A DNA stretch of 38,225 nucleotides from Betaproteobacteria bacterium (GTDB taxonomy: Bacteria > Pseudomonadota > Gammaproteobacteria > Burkholderiales > SG8-39), in assembly GCA_016234705.1 (NCBI GenBank), contig JACRAS010000034.1, positions 1-38,225 of the forward strand, in the 5' to 3' direction. Positions 22,813 through 31,165 of this stretch are shown here, piece after piece (position 1 is the stretch's first letter; the number at the start of each line of letters is the position of its first letter). Both the position numbers and the translations under genes were made by a program. The notes beneath the pieces were generated by a model. The model did no database searches. It had not been told where the DNA came from and saw nothing but the letters and a program-made list of their open reading frames with translations.

Positions 22813-23978
22813 CTTGTCTCCTTCGCGAGTGCTTCTGCGCACGCGGCGATTTCCGCTGGCGTAATCGGCTCGCCGTTGTAGCGGTGGATCGCATCCACGC
22901 GCTTGCCGCCGAGGATGCGTTCGACCTCCAGACTCAGTTGCCCGGCATTCATTTCCGGCACCAGCACCGCGCGCGCTTTCGCTGCGACTTCGCGCAAGGC
23001 GTTTTCCGGGAACGGCCAAAGCGTGATCGGGCGGAACAGGCCGAGACGCACGCCGCGCGCGCGGCAGATATCGATTGCACGTGTCGCGGCACGGGCGCTG
23101 ATGCCGATCGCCACGATCAGCACCTCGGCATCGTCGCAGGCGAGCGTCTGCCACGAGTCGATCGTATCGCGGTGCCGGTCGAATTTGGTCAGCAGCCGGC
23201 CGAGGTTGCGCGCGACGGCGTCCGGATTCTGCGTCGGGAAACCGTTCTCGGCGTGATTCAGGCCGGTGGTGTGCACGCGATAGCCCGCGCCGGGGCGCGA
23301 CATGGCCGGGATGCCGTCGTCTCCGGTCGCGTAAGGTTGGTAGGCCTCGCGCGGCCCGCTGGCCCATTTGCGCTGCGCGCGCGCCGGGCTTTCGGTATCG
23401 CCGAGGCCGACGCTTTCGGTCAACTGCGCGATCACCTGGTCGTAGAGCAGCACCACCGGCGTGCGCAAGGTTTCCGCCAGGTCGAAGGCGCGGATGGTCT
23501 CGTCGTAGATCTCGCGCACCGAAGCCGGCGCGAGCACTAGAATCGGGTAGTCGCCGTGGCTGCCCCAGCGCGATTGCATGATGTCGCCTTGCGCCGGCCG
23601 CGTCGGCATGCCGGTGGAAGGTCCGCCGCGCATGACGTTGACGATCACGCAGGGGATCTCGGCCCCGGCGGCGTAGCCGATGTTCTCTTGTTTCAGCGAA
23701 AAGCCCGGGCCGCTGGTGGCGGTCAGGGCCTTGACCCCGCCCATCGAGGCGCCGATCACCGCGGCGATCGACGCGATTTCATCTTCCATCTGCACGAACA
23801 CGCCGTCCACTTCCGGCAGCATCCGCGACAGGCGCTCGGCGACCTCGGAAGAAGGAGTGATCGGATAGCCGGCGAAGAAGCGGCATCCCGCCGCAACTGC
23901 ACCCAGCGCGCAGGCGTGGTTGCCCGAGATCAGGCGCAGCGCGGCTTTGGGCGAAAGTGCGTTGTCGACTGCGTTCAT
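22809..23978 (-). CDS. korA: 2-oxoacid:acceptor oxidoreductase, alpha subunit
   Basis: 389 aa: GNHACALGAVAAGCRFFAGY then PITPSSEVAE (domain I), MEDEIASIAAVIGASMGG, TATSGPGFSLKQENIGYAAG, and a C-terminal transketolase-like domain (LGLFRPITLWPFPE). This is the KorA/VorB-type alpha chain without its own gamma domain, consistent with the separate korC. ATG 23978 overlaps the preceding iorB-ferredoxin stop (ATGA). Cytoplasmic, oxygen-sensitive enzyme class. Confidence 0.93.
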   Translation of the reverse strand: MNAVDNALSPKAALRLISGNHACALGAVAAGCRFFAGYPITPSSEVAERLSRMLPEVDGVFVQMEDEIASIAAVIGASMGGVKALTATSGPGFSLKQENIGYAAGAEIPCVIVNVMRGGPSTGMPTRPAQGDIMQSRWGSHGDYPILVLAPASVREIYDETIRAFDLAETLRTPVVLLYDQVIAQLTESVGLGDTESPARAQRKWASGPREAYQPYATGDDGIPAMSRPGAGYRVHTTGLNHAENGFPTQNPDAVARNLGRLLTKFDRHRDTIDSWQTLACDDAEVLIVAIGISARAATRAIDICRARGVRLGLFRPITLWPFPENALREVAAKARAVLVPEMNAGQLSLEVERILGGKRVDAIHRYNGEPITPAEIAACAEALAKETR

Positions 23979-24946
23979 GCCTTGGCTCCCGGCATGGCCG
24001 CGACCTCATTCGCGACGGCATCCAGATGCACCCGGATGGCGAAGTCGGGGCACAGCAATTCACACAGCCGGCAGCCGGTGCATTTTTCCGGCTGCGCCAG
24101 TTCGACGATGCGCTCTTGGTTCAGTCGCAGGCAGCGCTCGGGGCAGAGCTTGACGCAGATGTCGCAGCTCTTGCACCACTCCGGCGTGATTTCCAGGCGC
24201 ACGCTGTAGGGCGCCGCCGCAGGCGCAGGGATATGCGCGACCGGCGCCTCGGCATCGTCAACCGCGGTTCGCGCCTCCTCGATCCAGTTGCGCCCGAGAC
24301 GAAAAGCGTCGAGGTTAACCGCGATGGTCTTCTTCGGCACGAACTGCGCGAGCGCCTGTTCCCAGTCGGTGGCGGAAAAGTCGAGCGCGGTGGACAGGGC
24401 TCCGATCAGGATCACGTTGGCGGCGCGTTCGTTGCCGAGTTCTTCGGCCATGCGCGTGGCGTCGATGGCGTAGCCTTCGGCCACATGCGCCTTCACTTCG
24501 GCCGGCGTCTCGCGCGAGTAGCGCAGGGGCGCGCCGGGGCGCCGGTTGAGGCAGGCGAACGGCGGCACGATGCGCTTGGTGTCGCAGATGAAAATGCCGG
24601 TATCGGGTTTGAGGAACGAGAGCCAGCGCAGGCCCTCTGCCCATTCGAGCGCGACCAGGATGTCGGCCTCGCCTTTGGGGATGGTGGGCGACCACACCTG
24701 GGGGCCGAAGCGAACATGGCTGAACACGGTGCCGCCGCGCTTGGCCATGCCATGCACTTCGCTTTGCTTGACTTGGTAGCCCTTGGACTGGGCTAGGGAC
24801 GCCAACGCCTTGGACACCATGATGACGCCCTGGCCGCCCACGCCCACGATCAGCACGTTCATCGGTTCCCGCGCCTTTGCCGCGGACGCGGTAGGCCGCA
24901 GCGGTTCGCCTTCGATGCTGCTCGTCGAGGCGGTCGGCCTGCTCAT
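23975..24946 (-). CDS. iorB: IorB-like subunit fused to a 2[4Fe-4S] ferredoxin (KorD-like) domain
   Basis: 323 aa. Residues 29-215 are an indolepyruvate:ferredoxin oxidoreductase beta subunit (MNVLIVGVGGQGVIMVSKAL, SEVHGMAKRGGTVFSHVRFG). After a Pro/Ala linker comes a bacterial ferredoxin domain with Cys258-261-264-268 and Cys289-292-295-299 (CKSCDICVKLCP; CTGCRLCELLCP), like the delta subunit of four-subunit KOR enzymes. The fusion physically links the Ior and Kor enzymes in one operon. ATG 24946 is chosen because it overlaps the iorA stop (ATGA); Met29 is the usual IorB start and a possible alternative. Confidence 0.92.
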   Translation of the reverse strand: MSRPTASTSSIEGEPLRPTASAAKAREPMNVLIVGVGGQGVIMVSKALASLAQSKGYQVKQSEVHGMAKRGGTVFSHVRFGPQVWSPTIPKGEADILVALEWAEGLRWLSFLKPDTGIFICDTKRIVPPFACLNRRPGAPLRYSRETPAEVKAHVAEGYAIDATRMAEELGNERAANVILIGALSTALDFSATDWEQALAQFVPKKTIAVNLDAFRLGRNWIEEARTAVDDAEAPVAHIPAPAAAPYSVRLEITPEWCKSCDICVKLCPERCLRLNQERIVELAQPEKCTGCRLCELLCPDFAIRVHLDAVANEVAAMPGAKA

Positions 24947-26778
24947 TGCGTCACTGCCGCTGTCGTTATAGTGGAAGATGGCTTGATGCAGTCCACGGTG
25001 CACACCTGCGCGCACAGGGTGCAGCCGATGCACAGCGACTGATCGATTTTCACCTTGTGCCGGCCCTCGAACGTATCCGTACCCCAGGTGAGCGCGGGGC
25101 AGCCGAGGTTCATGCACGACTGGCAGGCGTTGCACTGCGCGTTCACGATCGCGAGCGCCGGCCCCTTGATCTTGACCGGGTCGAGCACGCAGGGGCGGTT
25201 GGAGATGATCACCGATACGCCGCGGTGGGCGATCGCCTCGCGCAGCGTCTGATACATCTGCGCCAGATCGTAGGAGTCCACGGTGCGCACCCATGTCACG
25301 CCGATGGCGCGCACCAGCGCTTCGTAATCCACCTTCGGCGCCTCCTCGCCGCGCAGCGTCTTGCCGGTGCCCGGATGCTCCTGGCCGCCGGTCATCGCCG
25401 TGATATGGTTATCCAGCAGCAGCACGGTGATGTTTGCCTGGTTGTAGACCGCGTCGATCAGCCCGGGGATGCCGGCGTGCAGGAAAGTCGAATCGCCGAT
25501 GGCGGCCATCACCGGCTTGGTGTCGCCGGCCTTGGACATGCCGATAGCGTTGCCGATGGAGGAGCCCATCGACACCGTGGTATCGAGGCCGCGCAGCGGA
25601 TCGAGGCACGCCAGCGTGTAGCAGCCGATATCACCGGCCACGCGCGCGCCAGACGCCCGCACCGCCATGAAGCTCGAGGTGTGCGGGCAGCCTGCGCACA
25701 GCACCGGCGGCCGCGCCAGCGGTTCGAGCGCCAAGCCGCGGAGTTCGGCGCGCGGTTCGAGCACGCCCGCGCGCTCGAACCCGGCACGCAGGATCTCGGG
25801 CGAGAATTCGCCCGCGCGCGGGAAAAACTGCTTGCCTTCCACTTTGATGCCGAGCGCGCGCAGTTCCTTTTCGATCACCGGCTCGAGTTCTTCCACCACG
25901 AACACCCGTTCGACCGACTCGCAATAACGCCGTAACAGGCCCTCGGGCAGGGGCCATGAGGCGCCCAGCTTCAGCACGCTCGCGTTGGGCAGCACCTCGC
26001 GCACGTAGGGATAGCTGGCTCCGGCAGTGATCACGCCGAAACTTGCGTCGCCCGTTTCCCAGCGGTTGATCGGCGCGGTCTCCAGATATTGCTTCAGCTT
26101 CGCCTCGCGCTCGAGCACGGCGGCGTGACGGTGGCGCGCATGCGCCGGGATCATCACGTTCTTCGCCGGATTCTCGAGGAATCCGCGCGATGGATGTTCT
26201 GTGCGCGCTCCGATGGCGACCGGGCTGCGCGTGTGCGACAGGCGCGTGGTGCCGCGCACGATGACCATGGTGTCGAATTGTTCCGACAGATCGAAGGCAA
26301 GCCGCGTCAAATCGAGCGCCTCCTGCGCGTCGCTCGGTTCAAGCACCGGCACCGTCGCGAACTGGCCGTAAATGCGCGTGTCCTGCTCGTTTTGCGAACT
26401 GTGGATGCCCGGATCGTCGCACACGGCGAGCACCAGCCCGCCGTTCGCGCCGATGTAGGCCTGCGACATGAATGCGTCGGCGGCGACGTTGAGGCCGACG
26501 TGTTTCATCGACGCGAGCGCGCGGCTGCCGGCAAAGGAAGCGCCGATGGCCACGTCGAGCGCGACCTTTTCGTTGGTCGACCATTGGGCGTGCACATCCT
26601 CTGCCGGATAGCCGGCGAGGGACTCCATGATTTCGGTACTGGGCGTGCCCGGATAGGCGGCGGCAACCCGCACGCCGGCTTCCCACGCGCCGCGCGCGAT
26701 CGCCTCGTTTCCGGTCAACGGCCGGACGTCTTTGGCTCTTTGTTGCGTTGGCTCCACTGTCTCAGGTACCGCGTGCAT
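24943..26778 (-). CDS. iorA: Indolepyruvate:ferredoxin oxidoreductase, alpha subunit
   Basis: 611 aa, full length. It converts arylpyruvates (indole-, phenyl- or hydroxyphenylpyruvate) to arylacetyl-CoA with reduction of ferredoxin. Domains: pyrimidine domain with AAAYPGTPSTEIMESL, TPP domain with CAGCPHTSSF, GDIGCYTL and GDSTFLHAGIPGLIDAVYNQ ending LLLDN, then a C-terminal 2[4Fe-4S] domain with Cys549-552-555-560 and Cys583-586-589-593. ATG 26778 has GGGAGGG upstream. First of five genes with 4-nt overlaps; an FNR-like box lies about 80 nt ahead of the start. Confidence 0.95.
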   Translation of the reverse strand: MHAVPETVEPTQQRAKDVRPLTGNEAIARGAWEAGVRVAAAYPGTPSTEIMESLAGYPAEDVHAQWSTNEKVALDVAIGASFAGSRALASMKHVGLNVAADAFMSQAYIGANGGLVLAVCDDPGIHSSQNEQDTRIYGQFATVPVLEPSDAQEALDLTRLAFDLSEQFDTMVIVRGTTRLSHTRSPVAIGARTEHPSRGFLENPAKNVMIPAHARHRHAAVLEREAKLKQYLETAPINRWETGDASFGVITAGASYPYVREVLPNASVLKLGASWPLPEGLLRRYCESVERVFVVEELEPVIEKELRALGIKVEGKQFFPRAGEFSPEILRAGFERAGVLEPRAELRGLALEPLARPPVLCAGCPHTSSFMAVRASGARVAGDIGCYTLACLDPLRGLDTTVSMGSSIGNAIGMSKAGDTKPVMAAIGDSTFLHAGIPGLIDAVYNQANITVLLLDNHITAMTGGQEHPGTGKTLRGEEAPKVDYEALVRAIGVTWVRTVDSYDLAQMYQTLREAIAHRGVSVIISNRPCVLDPVKIKGPALAIVNAQCNACQSCMNLGCPALTWGTDTFEGRHKVKIDQSLCIGCTLCAQVCTVDCIKPSSTITTAAVTQ

Positions 26779-26922
26779 GCACTGGCCCTCCCTGGCGGAA
26801 ATATGAGCATCTTCTGTAGTTGATCCCGGATCATCCTCAAACCGGCCGGCGGATGTCTTGATCTAGATTAAATGGAACCTTTAAAAAATGTCATTCTGAG
26901 AGAATGGAAGAATAGAGATGCC
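26779..26922 (-). promoter_or_regulatory. Upstream region of iorA with FNR/Anr-type box
   Basis: TTGATCTAGATTAA at 26858-26871 matches the FNR/CRP-family dyad TTGAT-N4-ATCAA at 9 of 10 positions. AT-rich sequence surrounds it. It lies between the Rrf2 gene stop and iorA, so iorA may have its own oxygen-responsive promoter besides read-through from the regulator gene. Confidence 0.5.
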
Positions 26923-27396
26923 CTAAACATTCGGCCGCTTCGAGCGCGGACTTCCATCGGCCGCTGTTTGCGCATCGGTGGCGGCGCGGCGCTGGCGCTC
27001 GATCAGCTTCAGCATCGTGTCCAAGGTGATCGAGCGGAAAGTGGCGCGGGCGATCTCATCGACCTCCGCCGTCACCGCGCCGAGGGCGCGGCCGACATCG
27101 CTCGATCCGTCGAACTCCTCGCTCTTGCCGGTGCGGGTGCTGATGTTCTCGAACAATTCGATCACGTCCATCAGCGTCAGGCGTTTGGTGTTGCCGCTGA
27201 AACGGTAGCCGCCGCCCACGCCGCGCGCCGATTCGACCAGCCCGGCGCGGCCCAGTTCGCGCAGCACCTTGGCCAGGTGATGGGTGGAAGCGCCGTATTT
27301 TTCGGCGATTTCCGCCGTTGACGCTTGCCGCCCCGGGTTGGCCGCGAATTCGAGCACGCTGTAGAGCGCGAGGCTGGTGCTTTTTTGCAGTTTCAT
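26923..27396 (-). CDS. Rrf2-family transcriptional regulator
   Basis: 157 aa winged-helix protein: MKLQKSTSLALYSVLEFAAN, ASTAEIAEKYGASTHHLAKV (recognition helix region), LRELGRAGLVESARGVGGGY, then a coiled dimerisation helix and a charged tail. The protein contains no cysteine at all, so it cannot hold an Fe-S cluster in the IscR/NsrR manner. It is located directly upstream of and co-directional with the ior-kor operon, hence a likely local regulator, possibly of that operon. It follows the GNAT gene after 16 nt. Confidence 0.88.
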   Translation of the reverse strand: MKLQKSTSLALYSVLEFAANPGRQASTAEIAEKYGASTHHLAKVLRELGRAGLVESARGVGGGYRFSGNTKRLTLMDVIELFENISTRTGKSEEFDGSSDVGRALGAVTAEVDEIARATFRSITLDTMLKLIERQRRAATDAQTAADGSPRSKRPNV

Positions 27397-27412
27397 CGAT
27401 CGGTCCGGCTTT

Positions 27413-27886
27413 TCAGTCCAGGTCTTTTTCCAGCGGGATGAACGGCGCGGCCATCATGCCTTGGCTGCGAAAGAACGACAGCACCAGGCCGTTGTCGCGC
27501 GCGAGCAGGGTGCGCACCTGGTTTACGCCGGCGTGGCGGAAACCATCGCAGATCGCCGCCAGCATGCGCGCGCCAATCCCGCCAAGGCGCGCGTTTGCGC
27601 GCACGCCCAGGCCGAACACCCAGCCGCAGGGCGCGGAACCGAACTCCCAGTCGCGCACTTCGCCGATGATGAAACCCCGGATGACATCGCCGGATTCGGC
27701 CACCAGGAACAAGCGCTGCCTGGTGCGCCCGCCGCCGTAGCGGTGGAACAGTTCGTAGTAGTAGTCCGTTTTCTCCAGGCCGGTTACCTCGGCATCGATG
27801 GCGATAACCTGCCCCAGGTCGGCGGCTTCGACTGGCCGCACCCGTAGTTCTGCGGGGCTTGCGCCCTGTGCCTCAGCTCGGATCAT
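27413..27886 (-). CDS. GNAT-family N-acetyltransferase
   Basis: 157 aa single GNAT domain: LRVRPVEAADLGQVIAIDAE at the start, VFGLGVRANARLGGIGARML (acetyl-CoA pyrophosphate loop R-x-x-G-x-G/A near about 100-107), then VRTLLARDNGLVLSFFRSQG (beta6-alpha4) typical of GNATs. It is the first gene of a probable GNAT-rrf2-ior-kor transcript and ends 16 nt before the regulator. Substrate unknown; acetylation of an enzyme or small amine is equally possible. Confidence 0.85.
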   Translation of the reverse strand: MIRAEAQGASPAELRVRPVEAADLGQVIAIDAEVTGLEKTDYYYELFHRYGGGRTRQRLFLVAESGDVIRGFIIGEVRDWEFGSAPCGWVFGLGVRANARLGGIGARMLAAICDGFRHAGVNQVRTLLARDNGLVLSFFRSQGMMAAPFIPLEKDLD

Positions 27887-28106
27887 GGCGAGCCCCCAGC
27901 CTTGGCGTTCATCGGCTTTTCACCAAAAAGGCTGATCTGGAACAAAAAGCGCATTTAAGTACCAGAATACCATATAATCCCAATTCGAGGTAGGCAAGGA
28001 TTTAGCCCGTGTTTTCCTGTCTAGGCGCGAACCCGTTTATAGTATCGAATACAATAATGGCGAAACGGGCGAACCGTTGCTCATCCAACCACACTGAGGA
28101 GGTATG
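27887..28106. promoter_or_regulatory. Divergent promoter region (GNAT / liv operon)
   Basis: About 220 nt, no gene. It holds a consensus -10 TATAAT at 27973-27978 (weak -35 upstream) and a second candidate -10 TACAAT at 28050-28055 nearer the transporter genes, with GTAT-N3-ATAC at 28042-28052. AGGAGG at 28097-28102 is the ribosome binding site for the first transporter gene. Confidence 0.4.
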
Positions 28107-29273
28107 ATGAATTCCACGCAAGCGAGAGACAGCTTTAAGCGCGGCCTGGCCGCGGTTGCCGCAACCTGTGCCTTGTTCACCGGACCGGCGGTTGCGCAGG
28201 AGCCGATCAAAATCGGCTCGTTTCTGTCCGTCACCGGCGGCGCGGCGTTCCTTGGGGATCCCGAGCAGAAGACGCTGGAGCTCTATGTTGAGAAAGTCAA
28301 CGCCGCGGGGGGCGTGTTGGGCAGGAAGCTGCAGTTGGTCGCCTACGACTCGGCGGGCGACGCCGAAAAAGCGCGTTCCTTCGCCAAACGGCTGATCGAG
28401 CAGGACAAGGTCGACGTGATTGTCGGCGGATCGACCACCGGCGAAACCATGGCGGTGATCCCATTGGTGGAAGCCGCGCAAATCCCGTTCATATCGCTCG
28501 CGGGCGCGGTGGTCATCGTCGAGCCGGTGAAAAAGTGGGTGTTCAAGACGCCCCATACGGACCGCATGGCGTGCGAGAAGATTTTCATCGACATGCAGTC
28601 GCGCAAATTCTCAAAAGTAGCGCTCATTTCCGGCAACGGCGGCTTCGACAAATCGATGCGCGCGCAATGCCTGGGCGTGGCGAAAAAATACGGCATCGAC
28701 GTGATCGCTGATGAGACTTACGGCGACAAGGATACCGACATGACGGCGCAGCTCACCAAGATCAAGAATACGGCCGGGGTACAGTCAGTGCTCAATGCGG
28801 GTTTCGGCCAGGGCCCCGCGATCGTCACCAAGAACTACCGCCAGATCGGCATCACCGTGCCGCTGTACCAGTCGCATGGCGTCGCCTCCAAGGATTTCAT
28901 CAAACTTGCCGGCGGAGCGGCCGAGGGCGTGCGCCTGCCCGCTGCAGCCTTGCTGGTTGCCGACGACCTACCGGCAAGCGACCCGCAGCGCGCGGTGGTG
29001 GTGAGCTACAAGCACGAGTACGAGTCGCGCTTCAAGTCCGAAGTTTCGACGTTCGCCGGCCACGCCTATGACGGCCTGATGCTCGCGGTCGACGCGATGA
29101 AAAAAGCCGGCGGCACGGACAAGGCCAAGGTGCGCGACGCGATCGAAGGCATTCATGGCTACATGGGCACGGCCGGCGTCGTTAACATGTCGCCCACCGA
29201 TCACATGGGCCTTGACCTGACTGCGTTCCGCATGCTCGAAGTCAAAGGAGGCAACTGGACGCTGGTCAAGTAA
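28107..29273 (+). CDS. ABC transporter substrate-binding protein, branched-chain amino acid/aromatic acid type
   Basis: 388 aa periplasmic type I binding protein (Peripla_BP_6): KIGSFLSVTGGAAFLGDPEQ (43-residue region after the signal), EKVNAAGGVLGRKLQLVAYD, VDVIVGGSTTGETMAVIPLV. The signal peptide has a KR start, a hydrophobic core and GPAVA-QEP with predicted cleavage after Ala30. ATG 28107 is preferred over ATG 28104 because of spacing to AGGAGG (28097-28102). First gene of a five-gene Liv-type operon. Members bind branched-chain amino acids, but many from aromatic degraders bind benzoate or phenylacetate analogues; the neighbours make an aromatic or amino-acid ligand plausible. Confidence 0.92.
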   Translation: MNSTQARDSFKRGLAAVAATCALFTGPAVAQEPIKIGSFLSVTGGAAFLGDPEQKTLELYVEKVNAAGGVLGRKLQLVAYDSAGDAEKARSFAKRLIEQDKVDVIVGGSTTGETMAVIPLVEAAQIPFISLAGAVVIVEPVKKWVFKTPHTDRMACEKIFIDMQSRKFSKVALISGNGGFDKSMRAQCLGVAKKYGIDVIADETYGDKDTDMTAQLTKIKNTAGVQSVLNAGFGQGPAIVTKNYRQIGITVPLYQSHGVASKDFIKLAGGAAEGVRLPAAALLVADDLPASDPQRAVVVSYKHEYESRFKSEVSTFAGHAYDGLMLAVDAMKKAGGTDKAKVRDAIEGIHGYMGTAGVVNMSPTDHMGLDLTAFRMLEVKGGNWTLVK

Positions 29274-29310
29274 GCGGCTAGCGGCGGTGATGGGGGAGGG
29301 TGCCCGCGGC

Positions 29311-30186
29311 ATGAGCGCGCAGTTCATGCAGTACCTGCTCACCGGCCTTACCGTGGGCGCGATTTACGCGCTGGTAGCGCTCGGCTTCTCCATCATTTTC
29401 AACGCCAGCCACGTTATTAACTTCGCCCAGGGCGAGTTCGTGATGATCGGCGGCATGGCGACGGTGTCGCTCACAGCAAGCGGGTTGCCGTACCTGCTGG
29501 CAATCCCGCTCGCGATCGTGGCGGCAGCGCTGGTCGGCCTGGCGCTGGAGAAGTTCGCGGTCGAGCCGGCGCGCGGCGCTTCGGTGGTGACGCTGATCAT
29601 CATCACCATCGGCGCGTCGATCTTTCTGCGCGGGCTGGCGATGCTGGTCTGGGACAAGAATCTGCATGCGCTCAAGCCGTTTACCGGCGATACGCCGATA
29701 GCCGTAGCCGGCGCCACCATCCTGCCGCAGAGTCTGTGGGTGCTCGGGGTCACGCTGGTGATCGTGCTCGCGCTGTCCTGGTTTTTCGGCCGCACGCTGC
29801 TGGGGAAGGCGATGCTTGCCACCTCCCACAACCGCCTCGCGGCGCAGTTGGCCGGTATCAACGTGCGCATGGTATTGTTTTTATCGTTCGGCCTGTCGGC
29901 GGCGCTGGGAGCGATCGCGGGTATCCTGATCGCGCCGATCACGACCACCTCCTACGATGTCGGCGTGATGCTGGGCTTGAAAGGTTTCGCCGCCGCGATT
30001 CTTGGCGGCCTGGGGAGCGGCGTCGGCGCGGTGGTCGGCGGGCTCGCGCTCGGCATTGCCGAGAGCATGAGCGCGGGCTACCTGTCCTCGGCCTACAAGG
30101 ATGCGATCGCTTTCGTAATCATCCTTGCGGTGCTGTTTTTCATGCCGAGCGGACTGTTCGGCAAACGCGGCGGCGAACGCGTCTAG
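29311..30186 (+). CDS. livH: Liv-type ABC transporter permease (LivH)
   Basis: About 291 aa inner-membrane permease with roughly eight hydrophobic segments. FMQYLLTGLTVGAIYALVAL at the start and NFAQGEFVMIGGM are diagnostic for LivH, and GLKGFAAAILGGLGSGVGAV is the EAA-like loop contacting the ATPase. ATG 29311 gives the usual N-terminus; GTG 29287 or ATG 29290 would add 7-8 residues (GGGAGGG at 29293-29299 favours 29311). Works as a heterodimer with LivM. Confidence 0.92.
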   Translation: MSAQFMQYLLTGLTVGAIYALVALGFSIIFNASHVINFAQGEFVMIGGMATVSLTASGLPYLLAIPLAIVAAALVGLALEKFAVEPARGASVVTLIIITIGASIFLRGLAMLVWDKNLHALKPFTGDTPIAVAGATILPQSLWVLGVTLVIVLALSWFFGRTLLGKAMLATSHNRLAAQLAGINVRMVLFLSFGLSAALGAIAGILIAPITTTSYDVGVMLGLKGFAAAILGGLGSGVGAVVGGLALGIAESMSAGYLSSAYKDAIAFVIILAVLFFMPSGLFGKRGGERV

Positions 30187-30190
30187 GCCG

Positions 30191-31165
30191 ATGCTGGCGC
30201 GTCTCGCCTCGCCGCGCACTGGAGGGATGCTGGCGCTCGCCGCGGTAATTGCGCTATTGCCGTTCGCTTTGAGCAACAAGTACTTCTACGATATCGCGAT
30301 CCTCGCCGGCTTGAACGCCATTGTCTGCGTCGGTCTGAACCTGCTCATCGGCTATGCCGGGCAGATCAGCCTGGGTCATGCAGGTTTTTTCGGCCTCGGC
30401 GCATACGGCTCGGCAATTCTCGCCTCGCGCTTCGGCTGGCCGCCACTCGCCGCGATGTTAGCCACGACCATTGCCGTGGCGGCGCTCGCTTTCCTGGTCG
30501 GCCGGCCCATCCTGCGACTGAAAGGCCATTATCTCGCCATGGCCACGCTCGGCCTCGGAGTGATCATATTCATGGTCATTACCACCGAGGACAAATTGAC
30601 CGGCGGCCCGGACGGTATCTCGGTGGTGCCGTTTCGCGTCGGCGGACTGGTACTGCAGGGCGAACACATCTGGTACTGGCTGGTCGGAGCGTTGCTGCTC
30701 GTCGCCGTCTGGCTGGCACTCAACCTGATCGAGTCACCCATGGGACGGGCGCTGCGCGCGCTGCACAGTTCCGAGGTCGGCGCGGAAGTCGTCGGGATCA
30801 ACGCCGCGGACCACAAGGTGATGGTGTTCGTGATCTCGGCCGTGTTCGCTTCGGTCGCAGGCAGTCTTGCCGCGCACTACTCCGGTTTCGTCACGCCGGG
30901 CAAAGTCACCTTCCTGCACTCGATCGAACTGGTCACCATGGTCGTGTTCGGCGGCATGGCTTCGACCTTCGGCGCGGTGGTCGGTGCGGCGGTGCTGACC
31001 ACTTTGCCGCAGTTGCTGACCGTGTTCAAGGATTATGAGATGATGGTGTTCGGCGCGGTGATGATGGGCACCATGATCTTCGTGCCGCGCGGGGTGGTGC
31101 CGAGCCTGGCGCGGCTGTTCCAAACTGGCCGGCGAAGGGATGCCGCCAAGGAGAACGGCGCATGA
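30191..31165 (+). CDS. livM: Liv-type ABC transporter permease (LivM)
   Basis: 324 aa polytopic membrane protein: AILAGLNAIVCVGLNLLIGY, AGQISLGHAGFFGLGAYGSA, GRPILRLKGHYLAMATLGLG, DGISVVP and a C-terminal FGGMASTFGAVVGAAVLTTL, all typical of LivM. ATG 30191 follows the livH stop by 4 nt. The stop overlaps the livG start (ATGA 31162-31165). Confidence 0.93.
   Translation: MLARLASPRTGGMLALAAVIALLPFALSNKYFYDIAILAGLNAIVCVGLNLLIGYAGQISLGHAGFFGLGAYGSAILASRFGWPPLAAMLATTIAVAALAFLVGRPILRLKGHYLAMATLGLGVIIFMVITTEDKLTGGPDGISVVPFRVGGLVLQGEHIWYWLVGALLLVAVWLALNLIESPMGRALRALHSSEVGAEVVGINAADHKVMVFVISAVFASVAGSLAAHYSGFVTPGKVTFLHSIELVTMVVFGGMASTFGAVVGAAVLTTLPQLLTVFKDYEMMVFGAVMMGTMIFVPRGVVPSLARLFQTGRRRDAAKENGA

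Noticed and set aside
22813-23367. Upstream extension of the korB frame
   Set aside because: It overlaps korA; KorB similarity begins at MTIVDSAP and the overlap codon at 22812 fits the rest of the operon.
26089-26823. 244-codon plus-strand frame within iorA
   Set aside because: Antisense shadow typical of GC-rich DNA; His/Arg-rich translation without a domain.
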